A DNA stretch of 64,000 nucleotides from Sedimentibacter sp. MB35-C1 (lineage in GTDB: Bacteria; Bacillota; Clostridia; Tissierellales; Sedimentibacteraceae): the NCBI RefSeq assembly GCF_030913635.1, contig NZ_CP133188.1, positions 2,480,001-2,544,000 on the forward strand. Reading direction: 5' to 3'. The position numbers and the translations under genes were made by a program. The first letter of the stretch is position 1. Each line of letters opens with the position of its first letter. The notes beneath the pieces were generated by a model. The model saw nothing but the letters and a program-made list of their open reading frames with translations. It searched no databases and was not told the origin of the DNA. Shown here in pieces: positions 43,615 through 55,208 of the stretch.

Positions 43615-43798
43615 TTAATCACCTACCGTAGAGTGTAGGATGATTATAGCATTAAATTTTTAATCTGTCAAATGTCAGATTTTTTATTAATTATGCATAT
43701 ATTATGTTTTTATGCATCTTTTAGTAAAAGGTGTGCCGGGATAGCCTTCCGACCATCCCTTATTATTATATCTCACAATCCTTAAATTATTATTAAAT

Positions 43799-45976
43799 TC
43801 AGTTTCCTATTCCCGTAAGCTCATTTTCATCATATTCAAAATCATCTTCGCTAAATTCATCAATAAACGCAAAGTCAATTTCTGCTCTCGGAATGCTTAC
43901 ATTTTCAACTCTTATTTTTACATCGTCGCCAATTTTATATGTTTTTCTGCTTGCTTGACCGAATAATTCTCTTCTTTCGTCATTAAAAATATAGAAGTCA
44001 TCTGTCATATTTGATATATGTACAAGACCTTCAACTGAATTTTCAAGTTCTACAAATAATCCAAAGCTTGTTACTCCGGATACAGTTCCTTCATACTCAT
44101 TTCCTATTTTGTCAGACATATACTCCGCTATTTTAATTTTATCTACATCTCTTTCTACTTCATCAGCAATTCTTTCCATGGTAGATGACTGCTCTGCAAC
44201 AGCTGCTGTTCTATCAGTAAGTCTCTGATAATCCTGTTCTGTAAATTTGCCATTTAGTTGCCCTTTTATAATACGGTGTATCTGTAAATCAGGGTATCTT
44301 CTGATAGGAGAAGTAAAATGGCAGTAGTATTGTGCTGCCAACCCAAAGTGCTGTGAGCTTTTCGATGAATATATAGCCTTCTTTAATGACCTAAGCATCA
44401 TATTATTTATTAGATTTTCTTCTTTTTTTCCTTTAATTTTTGCGAGAAGCTGCTGCAACTCTTTCGGATGAATTTCGTTGTTCACTCCCTTCAGAGTATA
44501 GCCAAGATTATGAATAAGTGTGTTGAATTCAAACATTTTGACCTCATCCGGTTCCTCATGTATCCTATACACAAACGGCATATTCATCCAGTAATAATGC
44601 TCTGCAACAGTTTCATTGCATACCAGCATAAATTCTTCGATTACTTTATTAGATACACGCCTTTCATACTTCGTTACATCAACAGCCTTTCCTTTTTCAT
44701 CTGTAACAATTTTTGTTTCCGGAAATTCAAAGTCTATTGCTCCTCTTGTTTCTCTTTTCTTTCTCAGTATAAGGCTTAATTCTTCCATTGTTTTCAGCAT
44801 AGGTACTATTTCCTTATACTTAAGGCTAAGTTTTTCATCATTGTTTTCCAGAATTTCCGATACGTCAGTATACGTCATGCGATAATGATTTTTTATTATG
44901 CTTTCATATATTTTATAATCAACTACGTTGCCCTTGCCGTTAATAGTCATATCTACAGAAAGAGCAAGCTTATCTTCATTGGGATTAAGGCTGCACACTC
45001 CATTTGATAATTCTTTTGGAAGCATTGGAATAACTCTATTTACAAGATAAATGCTCGTTCCTCTTTTTAAGGCTTCTTTATCCATCTTTCGGTCTTCCTT
45101 AACGTAGTGAGTTACATCCGCTATGTGTACCCCAAGTTTGTATTCATCATCGCTAATTTTAACTGCGTAAACACCATCATCCAAGTCTTTTGCATCTTCA
45201 CCGTCAATTGTAATAATGTTAAGCGTTCTTAAATCGGCTCTTCTTTTGTATTCCTGCTGGTGAATTCCTTCTGCGGATACTCTTACAGCTTCCTTTATAA
45301 CATCTTCTGGAAATGTCTGTCTTACTTTTTTGTTTAAAAGTACAGCTTCTATATGTGTATCCGTATCCCCTATATTTCCAATTATATCAACAATTTTACC
45401 TTCAGGATTTTTTCTTTCGTGAGGCCATTCAGTTATTATTACATTTACCTTGTCGTTGGTATTTGCTCCGTTAAACTCTTCTCTAGGTATGAAAATATCA
45501 TATGCAATTCGCTTATCATCTGCAACCACAAAACCAAAGTGTCTGCTTTTTTGAAACGTTCCTATAACATAGCTGTTAGCCCTTTGTATGATTCGTATAA
45601 CTTTTCCTTCTGGACTTTTTACCTCTTCAGTTGTTTTCATAGGCCTTACTATGACTCTGTCCCCGTGCATGGCACCGTTCATGTCAGCAGGGGAAATAAA
45701 TATGTCGTTTATTTTGTCGTCATCAGGTCTTAGGAATGCAAATCCTTTTTGATTTCCATCCAACGTTCCTATAATCAAGTTCATTTTTTCCGGCAAACCA
45801 TATCTGTTAGATCTGGTAAAAATTACTCTGCCTTCACTTTCTAATTCGTTAAGTGTCTTTAACACTTCTTTTTTCATGCTGCTCTCAATTTTAAACACAC
45901 GCATGAGCTCGCTTAATGTTAAAGGCTTGTAAGCTTCCTCTCTCATAAATTCCAAAATTTTTTCTTTAAAGTTCAT
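43799..45976 (-). CDS. rnr: ribonuclease R
   Basis: 3'-5' exoribonuclease of the RNB family, acting with tmRNA in stalled-mRNA decay and in RNA turnover. 725 residues: N-terminal winged helix (PLTLSELMRVFKIESSMKKE), cold-shock domains (KGFAFLRPDDDKINDIFISP), RNB catalytic domain with IDGEDAKDLDDGVYAVKI, FVYRIHEEPDEVKMFEF and CHFTSPIRRYPDLQIHRII, and a C-terminal S1 domain (YEGTVSGVTSFGLFVELENS). The position immediately upstream of smpB-ssrA is the usual Firmicute cluster. Good start with RBS AAGGAGAG. Confidence 0.96.
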   Translation of the reverse strand: MNFKEKILEFMREEAYKPLTLSELMRVFKIESSMKKEVLKTLNELESEGRVIFTRSNRYGLPEKMNLIIGTLDGNQKGFAFLRPDDDKINDIFISPADMNGAMHGDRVIVRPMKTTEEVKSPEGKVIRIIQRANSYVIGTFQKSRHFGFVVADDKRIAYDIFIPREEFNGANTNDKVNVIITEWPHERKNPEGKIVDIIGNIGDTDTHIEAVLLNKKVRQTFPEDVIKEAVRVSAEGIHQQEYKRRADLRTLNIITIDGEDAKDLDDGVYAVKISDDEYKLGVHIADVTHYVKEDRKMDKEALKRGTSIYLVNRVIPMLPKELSNGVCSLNPNEDKLALSVDMTINGKGNVVDYKIYESIIKNHYRMTYTDVSEILENNDEKLSLKYKEIVPMLKTMEELSLILRKKRETRGAIDFEFPETKIVTDEKGKAVDVTKYERRVSNKVIEEFMLVCNETVAEHYYWMNMPFVYRIHEEPDEVKMFEFNTLIHNLGYTLKGVNNEIHPKELQQLLAKIKGKKEENLINNMMLRSLKKAIYSSKSSQHFGLAAQYYCHFTSPIRRYPDLQIHRIIKGQLNGKFTEQDYQRLTDRTAAVAEQSSTMERIADEVERDVDKIKIAEYMSDKIGNEYEGTVSGVTSFGLFVELENSVEGLVHISNMTDDFYIFNDERRELFGQASRKTYKIGDDVKIRVENVSIPRAEIDFAFIDEFSEDDFEYDENELTGIGN

Positions 45977-45994
45977 CTACTGCTCTCCTTAAAA

Positions 45995-46014
45995 CGGGCG
46001 GGTAACCCCGCCCA
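45995..46014 (-). terminator. hairpin between ddl and rnr
   Basis: GGGCGGG-GTTA-CCCGCCC on the minus strand, followed by GTTTT. May end the ddl transcript or attenuate into rnr; the T-run is short. Confidence 0.55.
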
Positions 46015-46026
46015 TACTATGCTTTT

Positions 46027-47184
46027 CTATTTATGTTTACCGCTGCTTCCCATCTTATTCAACAAATCAATATCGTAAGAAATAATATTTGATTTTCTTT
46101 GTTCATGCTGGATTTCAGCAAATTTAAGTATTCTTGAAACCAGTTCTGTAAATGAGATTCCTATTCCTTCCCACAGATAAAATGCAATTGAGCCGGGTAT
46201 AGTATTAATTTCATTCACATATATATTGTTACCGTCATATAAAAAATCTATTCTTGCATCTCCGCAGCAATCAATGGATCTGAAAGCTTCTTTAGCATAT
46301 TTTTTAATATCCTCCTCAACTTCCTTTTCAATATCTGCGGGAATCCTTCTTTTTGACTCCGATGCATCCTTCTTTTTATTAACATACTTATCTTCATATG
46401 TAAGGAATTCTTCCCATCCTACAGGCTCCTCACACAAGGAAGCTGTAAGATCATTCTCAAATCCCATGACAGCACAGTTTATTTCTCTCACGTTTTCGAC
46501 ACATTTTTCCACTATTACCTTTCTGTCGTATGACATGGCTACCTGAATTGAAAAAAGCAGCTCATCATAGTTCTTAGCTTTGCTTATGCCAACGCTTGAA
46601 CCTAAGTTGGCCGGTTTTACTATCATGGGATATCCAATCTTCTCGCATTCAGTCAAAATATTTTCTTTATCTTCCTCAAAACTGCTTCTGTAAAACCATG
46701 TATAATCCACTACAGGAAGGTTGTTGCTTTCAAATACTTTTTTCATAATAACTTTATCCATTCCCACAGCAGAACTTAACACCGAACCGAATGCACACGG
46801 AACATCATTCATCTGAAATAATCCGTGAAGAGCTCCGTCCTCAACATTTGTTCCATGAACAGCAGGAAACACAATATCAATTTCATATGTACTATATTTT
46901 TTCCCGAAAAGCCCCTGCCTTATGTCAGGATGAGGATAAAGAACTAATTTATTGTTCTTAAATCCCGGCAATATTTCATAAGCATCATCAAATTTTTTTA
47001 CTTTATAATTGTTTATATTATGGAGACTGTTTCCAACATACCAGCTTCCATCCTTTTGAATGTATATTATCCTTGGTTCATAAAGTGTTTTGTCTATGTT
47101 ATCTAAAACCTGTAATCCTGTAATTATTGAAACCTCGTGTTCTACTGTCCTTCCTCCAATAATAATACCTACTGATTTTTTCAT
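46027..47184 (-). CDS. ddl: D-alanine--D-alanine ligase
   Basis: ATP-grasp ligase that makes the D-Ala-D-Ala dipeptide for peptidoglycan. Start at 47184 is preferred (GGAGGT six bases upstream; MKKSVGIIIGGRTVEHEVSI); 385 residues, on the long side due to a Lys-rich insertion near 265 (YVNKKKDASESKRRIPADIE). Motifs: GRTVEHEVSIITG, PAVHGTNVEDGALHGLF, PMIVKPANLGSSVGISKAKN, EINCAVMGFENDLTASLCEE, RIDFLYDGNNIYVNEINTIP GS. Its stop is close to rnr, and murF-like gene is just upstream: a cell-wall precursor cluster. Confidence 0.92.
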   Translation of the reverse strand: MKKSVGIIIGGRTVEHEVSIITGLQVLDNIDKTLYEPRIIYIQKDGSWYVGNSLHNINNYKVKKFDDAYEILPGFKNNKLVLYPHPDIRQGLFGKKYSTYEIDIVFPAVHGTNVEDGALHGLFQMNDVPCAFGSVLSSAVGMDKVIMKKVFESNNLPVVDYTWFYRSSFEEDKENILTECEKIGYPMIVKPANLGSSVGISKAKNYDELLFSIQVAMSYDRKVIVEKCVENVREINCAVMGFENDLTASLCEEPVGWEEFLTYEDKYVNKKKDASESKRRIPADIEKEVEEDIKKYAKEAFRSIDCCGDARIDFLYDGNNIYVNEINTIPGSIAFYLWEGIGISFTELVSRILKFAEIQHEQRKSNIISYDIDLLNKMGSSGKHK

Positions 47185-47199
47185 ATATACCTCCATTGC

Positions 47200-48843
47200 T
47201 TAATGCTCATTGTATGTGTCCGGCAAATCATTTTCAAATAAAACAACGTCGCCTGCCCTAGTTAATGTTTTCAGCACTTCAGTAGCTTCGCTCAACGAAT
47301 TAACCACATACAAATCATCTTCATTGAACGCTTTTTTCTTCAGCCCTCTCTGTATGGCTTCCGTTCTTTTTTTACCTATTAAAATAACGGCGTCACAGGT
47401 TATTGCAATATTTTCTCCAAATTTCTCATTTTCCTGTTCTTCTACCTCTCCCAGTTCAACCATTCCTGGTGTAACAATGATTTTTCTTCTTTCTGCAAAT
47501 GAATCTAAAACTTCTAATGCAGCTTTAGCTCCGTCAGGATTTGAGTTGAATGCATCATCAATAACAATTGCGCCGGTTCCCGGATCAATTAGCTGAAGCC
47601 TGTGCTCAACGCTTTCAATCTTGCTTATCCCTCTTGCTATTTCATCAAGAGTGAGCCCTAAAACTTTAGCAACAGAAGCACCCGCAAGAATATTCAAAAT
47701 ATTATGCTCTCCCAGCAACTTTGTTTCACACTCTACTGTTCCCATATCCTTTATACACAGAGTAAATTTTGAACCGGTGCTTCCTACCTTAATGTCGGTT
47801 GCAAACAAATCTGTATCTTCGATATTTTTAATTCCGTAGCATATTTTTTCTTTAAATGTCTTATCAGCAAGCTTTTTCACATAATCATTATCATAGTTAA
47901 ATATTGCAATTCCGTCATCAGGGAGCCTTTCAATGAGCTCATACTTAGTCCTCATAATGTTGTCTATTGATTTAAATGTCTCAAGATGGCACGGCCCTAT
48001 TGAGGTTAAAATTCCTATCTTAGGATTGGTTAAAGCAGCAACTTCATCAATATCACCTATTTTCGTTGCTCCTAGCTCTGCAATAAAAATCTCGTATTCA
48101 TCAGTTAACTTGCTGTTTATTATTTTGCTTATCCCCATGGGGGTATTGTAGCTTTCAGGAGTATTTAAAACTGAATACTTTTCTTTAAGTATCGATGCCG
48201 CAGCAAACTTTGTGCTTGTTTTTCCATAACTCCCGGTAATACCTATGGATGTAATGTTTTTCATTTCTTTGATTTTATCAGAGGCTTGATTATAGAATTT
48301 TTTATTTATATTTTTCTCTATTGGTACGGCTATATAGTTAGCCCCCAATACATAATATGCGCTGAACAAGTATACTATTGCCAAAATTCCCGACCAAAGT
48401 GGAAAATATCTCACAATATTACCGGAAATAAAATATATAATTCCGATTAAAATTAAAAAATCAACCACCGTGAGGGATACAGCAATCAAAATGAGCCTTT
48501 TTGCCCTGTTTGTCATGACAAGAGGTTTTTTTGCTTCATCCTTCTTCTTTGTATTTATTATCAAGAATACTGAAGTAATCAGTGAAGCTGCCATTGCATA
48601 AGGGGACAGGTTTCTTTCTTCTGCTCCTGTTGCGGCCAGCATAAAAAACAACGTATTAATAATCATTATTATTGAATAAATTCTATCGTTTTTCGTAAAT
48701 ATTTTATCCTTATGTGCTGACATCCAATCTATGTACTTCTGGTTCTTATATCCTTCAATCTGAAGCATGTGCAAATTAAACTTCAATTTAATAAAACAAA
48801 GCATCAGCCAGCATGCCGAAAACAAAAAAATTAATGTCTGCAT
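47200..48843 (-). CDS. murF: membrane-anchored MurF-like ligase
   Basis: 547 residues. Adds D-Ala-D-Ala to UDP-MurNAc-tripeptide in the family. N-terminal extension with about four membrane helices (residues 1-20, 55-75, 80-100, 120-160), then a Mur ligase core: TSIGITGSYGKTSTKFAAAS (P-loop), NTPESYNTPMGISKIIN, EIFIAELGATKIGDIDEVA, LGEHNILNILAGASVAKVLG and IVIDDAFNSNPDGAKAALEV. Such membrane-anchored MurF forms occur in Clostridia. 15 bases before ddl: the two act in successive steps. Alternative: a MurT/CapB-like ligase of the same fold. Confidence 0.85.
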   Translation of the reverse strand: MQTLIFLFSACWLMLCFIKLKFNLHMLQIEGYKNQKYIDWMSAHKDKIFTKNDRIYSIIMIINTLFFMLAATGAEERNLSPYAMAASLITSVFLIINTKKKDEAKKPLVMTNRAKRLILIAVSLTVVDFLILIGIIYFISGNIVRYFPLWSGILAIVYLFSAYYVLGANYIAVPIEKNINKKFYNQASDKIKEMKNITSIGITGSYGKTSTKFAAASILKEKYSVLNTPESYNTPMGISKIINSKLTDEYEIFIAELGATKIGDIDEVAALTNPKIGILTSIGPCHLETFKSIDNIMRTKYELIERLPDDGIAIFNYDNDYVKKLADKTFKEKICYGIKNIEDTDLFATDIKVGSTGSKFTLCIKDMGTVECETKLLGEHNILNILAGASVAKVLGLTLDEIARGISKIESVEHRLQLIDPGTGAIVIDDAFNSNPDGAKAALEVLDSFAERRKIIVTPGMVELGEVEEQENEKFGENIAITCDAVILIGKKRTEAIQRGLKKKAFNEDDLYVVNSLSEATEVLKTLTRAGDVVLFENDLPDTYNEH

Positions 48844-48856
48844 TTTTTCACTCCCA

Positions 48857-49699
48857 TTATTTGAATTCGTCTTTTAAAAAAACGTTAATTACTGCCTTAA
48901 AACGGTCATAACAATCAATATATGAATAATGTCCTGCGCCCTCCAAAACTACTAATCCACTGTCAGCAATCCTGTCTTCCATCAATTTTCCCATATAAAT
49001 CGGTGTGTCTTCATCATTTTCCCCCCATATAAGCAATGTAGGAGCATTTATTGAAGGAAGTACATTAATAAGGTTGTCATTAATAACCTTAACCATGGTC
49101 TGCCTCATAATACCATGGGCTGATTTATAATCCTCGGATCCAAATCTTTTATAAAACTTTTCAGCTCTTTGCTCTTTTGAATCACCAGCAGAAAATATCA
49201 TATATAACTTCTTTAATAATTTGAATGAATAAACTTTTACATAATAGTTTAGCTTCCTTTTCGGTATTATGCCTGCGCTGTCAATGAGTATTAACTTCTT
49301 AACTAAATCATATTTTCCAGCTAGAATTATTGATATTCTTCCTCCGTGAGAATGTCCGAATAAAATAATTTCACTTAGCTGAAGCTTATCAATAAATTTT
49401 TTTATACATTCTGCATAATTGTAGGAATTCCATGGAGTATCAGGAATACCACTTTCCCCAAAGCCTGGCAGATCCAACGCAATTACTCTGCATTTATCCT
49501 TTAAAAAATTTGCAATAGGATTCATCGTCTGAATGCTCCCGCCCCATCCGTGAAGAAGCAATACAGTTTTTCCGCTTCCTTCGTCTATATAGTTAATTTT
49601 TATGCCGTCAATATCAACATGCATTATCCGATAATCAATCCTTCCCATAAGTCTTTGTAGCGCACAATACTGATACCTACTTAACCTAATTATTTTCAT
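48857..49699 (-). CDS. alpha/beta-hydrolase fold protein
   Basis: Up to 280 residues; the true start could be the ATG at 49624 (MHVDIDGIKINYIDEGSGKT), as no clear RBS marks the first. Motifs: VLLLHGWGGSIQTM (oxyanion loop), ILFGHSHGGRISIILAGKYD with the nucleophile Ser in GHSHG, LLIWGENDEDTPI (acid) and EGAGHYSYID (His). Substrate unknown; an esterase, hydrolase or haloperoxidase-like role. Ends 13 bases before the murF-like gene, so co-transcribed. Confidence 0.83.
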   Translation of the reverse strand: MKIIRLSRYQYCALQRLMGRIDYRIMHVDIDGIKINYIDEGSGKTVLLLHGWGGSIQTMNPIANFLKDKCRVIALDLPGFGESGIPDTPWNSYNYAECIKKFIDKLQLSEIILFGHSHGGRISIILAGKYDLVKKLILIDSAGIIPKRKLNYYVKVYSFKLLKKLYMIFSAGDSKEQRAEKFYKRFGSEDYKSAHGIMRQTMVKVINDNLINVLPSINAPTLLIWGENDEDTPIYMGKLMEDRIADSGLVVLEGAGHYSYIDCYDRFKAVINVFLKDEFK

Positions 49700-49753
49700 T
49701 ACATTATTTAAAATTATTACTACTATTATATGTCAGTTTATAGAAATCTGCAA

Positions 49754-49783
49754 CAAAAAAAGACTTCTCACAAAGAGAAGTCT
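49754..49783 (-). terminator. intrinsic terminator of hppA
   Basis: Minus strand GACTTCTC, loop TTTGT, GAGAAGTC and seven T, fifteen bases after the hppA stop. Confidence 0.9.
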
Positions 49784-49797
49784 CTTAATAAGTTTAC

Positions 49798-51822
49798 TTA
49801 AAAGAATTTTAAAAGCACTCCGCCGTACTGAGCCAGCATAGGTCCAAATACGAGAGAAACAACTGTCATAAGCTTGATTAAAATATTGATTGAAGGTCCT
49901 GAAGTATCCTTGAACGGGTCACCTACAGTATCTCCTACAACTGCTGCCTTATGAGCATCGCTTCCTTTTCCTCCGTGTGTGCCACCTTCGATGTATTTCT
50001 TAGCATTATCCCATGCTCCACCTGAGTTTGACATAAATATAGCCATCAGAACACCTGTTACCAAAGCACCTGCCTGTAAACCTCCAAGAGCTTCAGTACC
50101 TAATAATAAGCCAACAAGCAATGGAACTACTACTGCTAACAGGCCAGGTATAATCATTTCTCTTAAAGCTGCTGCAGTTGAAATATCAACACATCTTCTG
50201 TAATCAGGCTTATCTTTACCTTCCATTATTCCAGGTAATTCTTTGAACTGTCTTCTTACTTCTTCTATCATAGAGAATGCTGCTTTACCAACTGCACTCA
50301 TTGTGATTGCAGAGAACAGGAATGGAAGCATCCCACCTATAAATAATCCAGCAATAACTGTAGGTTCTGTTAAGCTTATAGATGTAATTCCAACTGCTTG
50401 TGTATATGATGCAAACAATGCCAAAGCAGTAAGCGCAGCTGATCCTATAGCAAATCCTTTACCGATAGCAGCTGTTGTATTTCCTACTGAGTCCAATTTA
50501 TCTGTAATTTCTCTTACAGAGTGAGGCAATTCACACATTTCAGCAATACCACCTGCATTGTCTGAAATAGGACCGTAAGCATCTACTGCTACTGTCATAC
50601 CTGCTGTTGAAAGCATACCTACAGCAGCAAGTGCTATACCGTACAAACCTTTAACAGCATCAATACCGTTTGATGTATAACCTGCTATTAAATAAGCACC
50701 GATGATACCAACTGCCAATACTATTATAGGGTATGCAGTTGATCTCATACCAACAGATAAACCGCTTATAATTGTAGTAGCAGCACCAGTTTCAGACTGC
50801 TCAGCAATTTCTTTAACATATTTATATTCATCTGAAGTATACATTTCAGTAATCTTAGCTATGATTAATCCTACAGCTGAGCCAAATACTATTGCCCAGA
50901 ATGGAAGTCTGCTTCCTAGTATAGATTGACTAAGGAAAAATGCAGATACCATAACTATTAATGAACTTACATATGTACCCATGTTTAAAGCTTTTTGTGG
51001 GTTTGAACCTTCTTTTGCTTTTACAAACATTGTACCGATTATTGAAGCAACAATACCTACAGAAGCGATCATTAATGCGAAAAACACTCCTTCTCCGCCT
51101 TCATACGCGATAACTCCCAATGTAATTGCAGATACTATAGATCCTACATATGATTCAAATAAGTCAGCACCCATACCAGCAACGTCACCAACATTATCAC
51201 CAACGTTATCTGCTATAACTGCAGGGTTCCTTGGATCGTCCTCAGGGATTCCTGATTCAACCTTACCAACAAGGTCTGCTCCAACATCGGCAGCTTTAGT
51301 ATATATACCTCCGCCAACACGTGCAAATAAAGCAACTGATGAAGCTCCAAGACTGAATCCTGTTATAACACTTGCGTCTTTAAATATAAGCCAAAATCCA
51401 CCTAATCCAAACAGACCCAAGCCTACTACAACCATACCCATTACAGAACCACCTGAAAAAGCAACGTCTAATGCTTTATTCATTCCTGATTCCTTAGCTG
51501 CGTTTGCTGTTCTTACGTTTGCCTTAGTAGCAACAGTCATACCAAAGTATCCTGCCAGAACAGAAAATCCAGAACCGATAGCATATGCTATTGCAGTTCC
51601 CCAGTTGATTGCCAGACCCAATACAATGAAAAGTATAATTGCAAAAATTCCAACTGACTTATATTCCCTTGCAAGGAACGCCATAGCACCTTCATGAATA
51701 TATGAAGATATTTCTTTCATTCTTTCATTGCCTGGATTTACCTTGCTTATGCTGGATGCTTTATAAAAAGCGAACAGCAAAGCCAAAACTCCTACTATAG
51801 GAGCTATTATTATAGTGCCCAT
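49798..51822 (-). CDS. hppA: membrane-bound ion-translocating pyrophosphatase, K+-dependent type
   Basis: Hydrolyses pyrophosphate to pump H+ or Na+. 674 residues with about 16 membrane helices. Signature [56 protein letters not shown], and later [16 protein letters not shown] and [14 protein letters not shown]. The [20 protein letters not shown] motif has Ala where K+-independent enzymes have Lys, so K+-dependence is expected. Na+ or H+ cannot be fixed without structural comparison. RBS CGGAGG. Own terminator. Confidence 0.93.
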   Translation of the reverse strand: MGTIIIAPIVGVLALLFAFYKASSISKVNPGNERMKEISSYIHEGAMAFLAREYKSVGIFAIILFIVLGLAINWGTAIAYAIGSGFSVLAGYFGMTVATKANVRTANAAKESGMNKALDVAFSGGSVMGMVVVGLGLFGLGGFWLIFKDASVITGFSLGASSVALFARVGGGIYTKAADVGADLVGKVESGIPEDDPRNPAVIADNVGDNVGDVAGMGADLFESYVGSIVSAITLGVIAYEGGEGVFFALMIASVGIVASIIGTMFVKAKEGSNPQKALNMGTYVSSLIVMVSAFFLSQSILGSRLPFWAIVFGSAVGLIIAKITEMYTSDEYKYVKEIAEQSETGAATTIISGLSVGMRSTAYPIIVLAVGIIGAYLIAGYTSNGIDAVKGLYGIALAAVGMLSTAGMTVAVDAYGPISDNAGGIAEMCELPHSVREITDKLDSVGNTTAAIGKGFAIGSAALTALALFASYTQAVGITSISLTEPTVIAGLFIGGMLPFLFSAITMSAVGKAAFSMIEEVRRQFKELPGIMEGKDKPDYRRCVDISTAAALREMIIPGLLAVVVPLLVGLLLGTEALGGLQAGALVTGVLMAIFMSNSGGAWDNAKKYIEGGTHGGKGSDAHKAAVVGDTVGDPFKDTSGPSINILIKLMTVVSLVFGPMLAQYGGVLLKFF

Positions 51823-51960
51823 TTAATTCTTTCCTCCGTTGTTAAATAGATTTAATTATTAAGCGAAAGGTTTGACCAAACGCTTAACCACATGAAAATA
51901 TATCCTAACATAACATTAGAATATAATACAAAACTATTATTGCCAAATAATAACAAATTA

Positions 51961-52191
51961 TTACTGAATAGCTACCAATAATAGTGAAGCAATCAAGAAA
52001 ATAATCGCTGATACTGCAGTTGCTTTTTCAAGTTTTCCCTCGTAACTTCTTCCTTTATTTCTTCCCCAGATTGATTCTGCACCGCCTGCTATCTCTCCTG
52101 ACATACCGGCCTGCTTACCAGATTGAAGCAAAATGCTTCCAATAAGAAATAAACTTGCAATTATCAAAAATATTCTTACAACTGTTTCCAT
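51961..52191 (-). CDS. secG: protein-export membrane protein SecG
   Basis: 76 residues, two membrane helices (residues 6-23 and 54-74) joined by a polar loop with SGEIAGGAESIWGRNKGRSY; this matches SecG of the SecYEG translocon. AGGAGGTG before the ATG. Commonly next to the eno gene and rnr in Firmicutes. The gap to hppA contains no terminator I recognise. Confidence 0.9.
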   Translation of the reverse strand: METVVRIFLIIASLFLIGSILLQSGKQAGMSGEIAGGAESIWGRNKGRSYEGKLEKATAVSAIIFLIASLLLVAIQ

Positions 52192-52300
52192 TCTAACACC
52201 TCCTGTTACTGTATCTCTAGAATAACATTTGAATTATAACATTAATAAATTATTTAATCAACATTTTTTAGTTAAGAATTACAAAATAGTTCGTTTTATA

Positions 52301-52331
52301 GCAGGAACTAGGGCAAAACCCAAATTCCTGC
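52301..52331. repeat. inverted repeat between eno and secG
   Basis: GCAGGAA / TTCCTGC arms, with GGG / CCC inside. On the minus strand no T-run follows, so a weak terminator, processing site or secG leader hairpin are all possible. Confidence 0.45.
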
Positions 52332-52349
52332 ATAAATTTTTAGATTAAT

Positions 52350-53657
<1,308 letters not shown>

Positions 53658-55196
53658 TTATTTTGTTTTATGTACTATTAAACTCTGACCCGTCATTTCT
53701 ACCGGTTTTTCTACTCCCATAAGCTCAAGCATTGTAGGAGCTATATCAGCCAGTATACCTTCTTTAAGTGTGAAGCATTTTCGATTTCTCACTACAATAA
53801 ACGGAACCCTGTTTGTGGAATGAGCCGTTATTTTGGATAAATTTGCCGGATCAAGCATTTCTTCGCAGTTTCCGTGATCAGCAGCAATTATTGCCGTACC
53901 GTCTGACCTAATTATAAAGTTGACTATTTCGCCGAGGCATTTATCAACTGCCTCAACAGCTTTTATTGCTGCTTCAACATCACCAGTATGTCCAACCATA
54001 TCAGGATTAGCAAAATTTATAATCATAACTTGGTACATATCCTTTTCCAATTCTTCCATGATCACATTTTTTAATTCAAACGCGCTCATTTCAGGCTTTA
54101 AATCATATGTTGGAACATCAGGTGAAGGAATCAACATCCTTACTTCATGTTTAAACGGTTCTTCAATTTCTCCGTTAAAGAAGTAAGTAACATGGGCATA
54201 TTTTTCAGTTTCTGCAGCCCTAAGCTGTTTGTATCCTTTTGTACTTAAATATTCTCCAAGAGTATTTTTTACAAAATGAGGTTTAAATGCAATATCAACA
54301 TTTTCAATAGTTTTATCATACAAAGTCATGCAAACAAATTTTACATTAACTTTTTTTCTGTCAAAATTATCAAAATCTTTATCAACAAATGCTCTCGTAA
54401 TCTGTCTTGCCCTATCGGGCCTGAAATTGTAAAAAATTACGGCATCATTATCCTTTATTACAGTGGTTTCACCATTTTGATTTCTAATTATCAGAGGCTT
54501 GATAAACTCATCCGTAACACCGTTTATGTAAGACATCCTTATTGCATCTAACGGATCATCGAACTTTTCTCCTTCTCCATTAACTAGGGCGTTGTATGCC
54601 AATTCAACCCTGTCCCACTGCCTATTTCTGTCCATAGCATAGTATCTTCCCATAATTGAAGCAATACGTCCTGCCTTTATATTCTTAATTTTTTTCTCGA
54701 GTTCTTTTATGTAATTAGGGCTGCTCGTCGGGCTTACATCTCTTCCATCAGTTATGCAATGCACTGCAATATCATCGACATTGTTTTTCTTTGCCAGCTC
54801 CATAAGACTGAATAAATGAGATGTATGGCTGTGAACGCCGCCATCTGACAGCAGTCCTATAAAATGAAGAGTTGAATTGTTCTTCTTCACATGTTCAAAA
54901 GCAGAAATAATAGCCTCATTGGAATTGATTCCGCCTTCTTCAATAGATTTTGTTATTCTTGTAAAATCCTGATAAACAATTCTACCAGCTCCAATATTTA
55001 AATGTCCTACCTCTGAATTTCCCATTTGTCCCTTAGGAAGACCTACATCATATCCACTTGCAGACAAAGATGTATTTGGGTATTTTCGCATGAGCACATC
55101 AAAATTAGGTGTTTTTGCTCTTTTAATCGCATTTCCTTCATAGTCTTTTCCCAGTCCCCAGCCGTCAAGGATAATCAATGCTGTTACTTTGTTCAT
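53658..55196 (-). CDS. gpmI: 2,3-bisphosphoglycerate-independent phosphoglycerate mutase
   Basis: Mn2+-dependent 3-PG to 2-PG. 512 residues. Alkaline-phosphatase-fold core: LIILDGWGLGKDYEGNAIKR, MGNSEVGHLNIGAGRIVYQD (the Ser of NSE is the phosphorylated nucleophile), HCITDGRDVSPTSSPNYI, VIFYNFRPDRARQITRAF and the C-terminal metal site IIAADHGNCEEM, ITAHSTNRVPFIV. Sits 12 bases after tpiA. The dPGM form is absent, as is usual in clostridial cggR operons. Confidence 0.97.
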   Translation of the reverse strand: MNKVTALIILDGWGLGKDYEGNAIKRAKTPNFDVLMRKYPNTSLSASGYDVGLPKGQMGNSEVGHLNIGAGRIVYQDFTRITKSIEEGGINSNEAIISAFEHVKKNNSTLHFIGLLSDGGVHSHTSHLFSLMELAKKNNVDDIAVHCITDGRDVSPTSSPNYIKELEKKIKNIKAGRIASIMGRYYAMDRNRQWDRVELAYNALVNGEGEKFDDPLDAIRMSYINGVTDEFIKPLIIRNQNGETTVIKDNDAVIFYNFRPDRARQITRAFVDKDFDNFDRKKVNVKFVCMTLYDKTIENVDIAFKPHFVKNTLGEYLSTKGYKQLRAAETEKYAHVTYFFNGEIEEPFKHEVRMLIPSPDVPTYDLKPEMSAFELKNVIMEELEKDMYQVMIINFANPDMVGHTGDVEAAIKAVEAVDKCLGEIVNFIIRSDGTAIIAADHGNCEEMLDPANLSKITAHSTNRVPFIVVRNRKCFTLKEGILADIAPTMLELMGVEKPVEMTGQSLIVHKTK

Positions 55197-55208
55197 ATAT
55201 AACCTACC

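Noticed and set aside
50243-51697. Long plus-strand frames opposite hppA
   Set aside because: Shadows caused by the low-stop composition of the membrane protein gene; no RBS.
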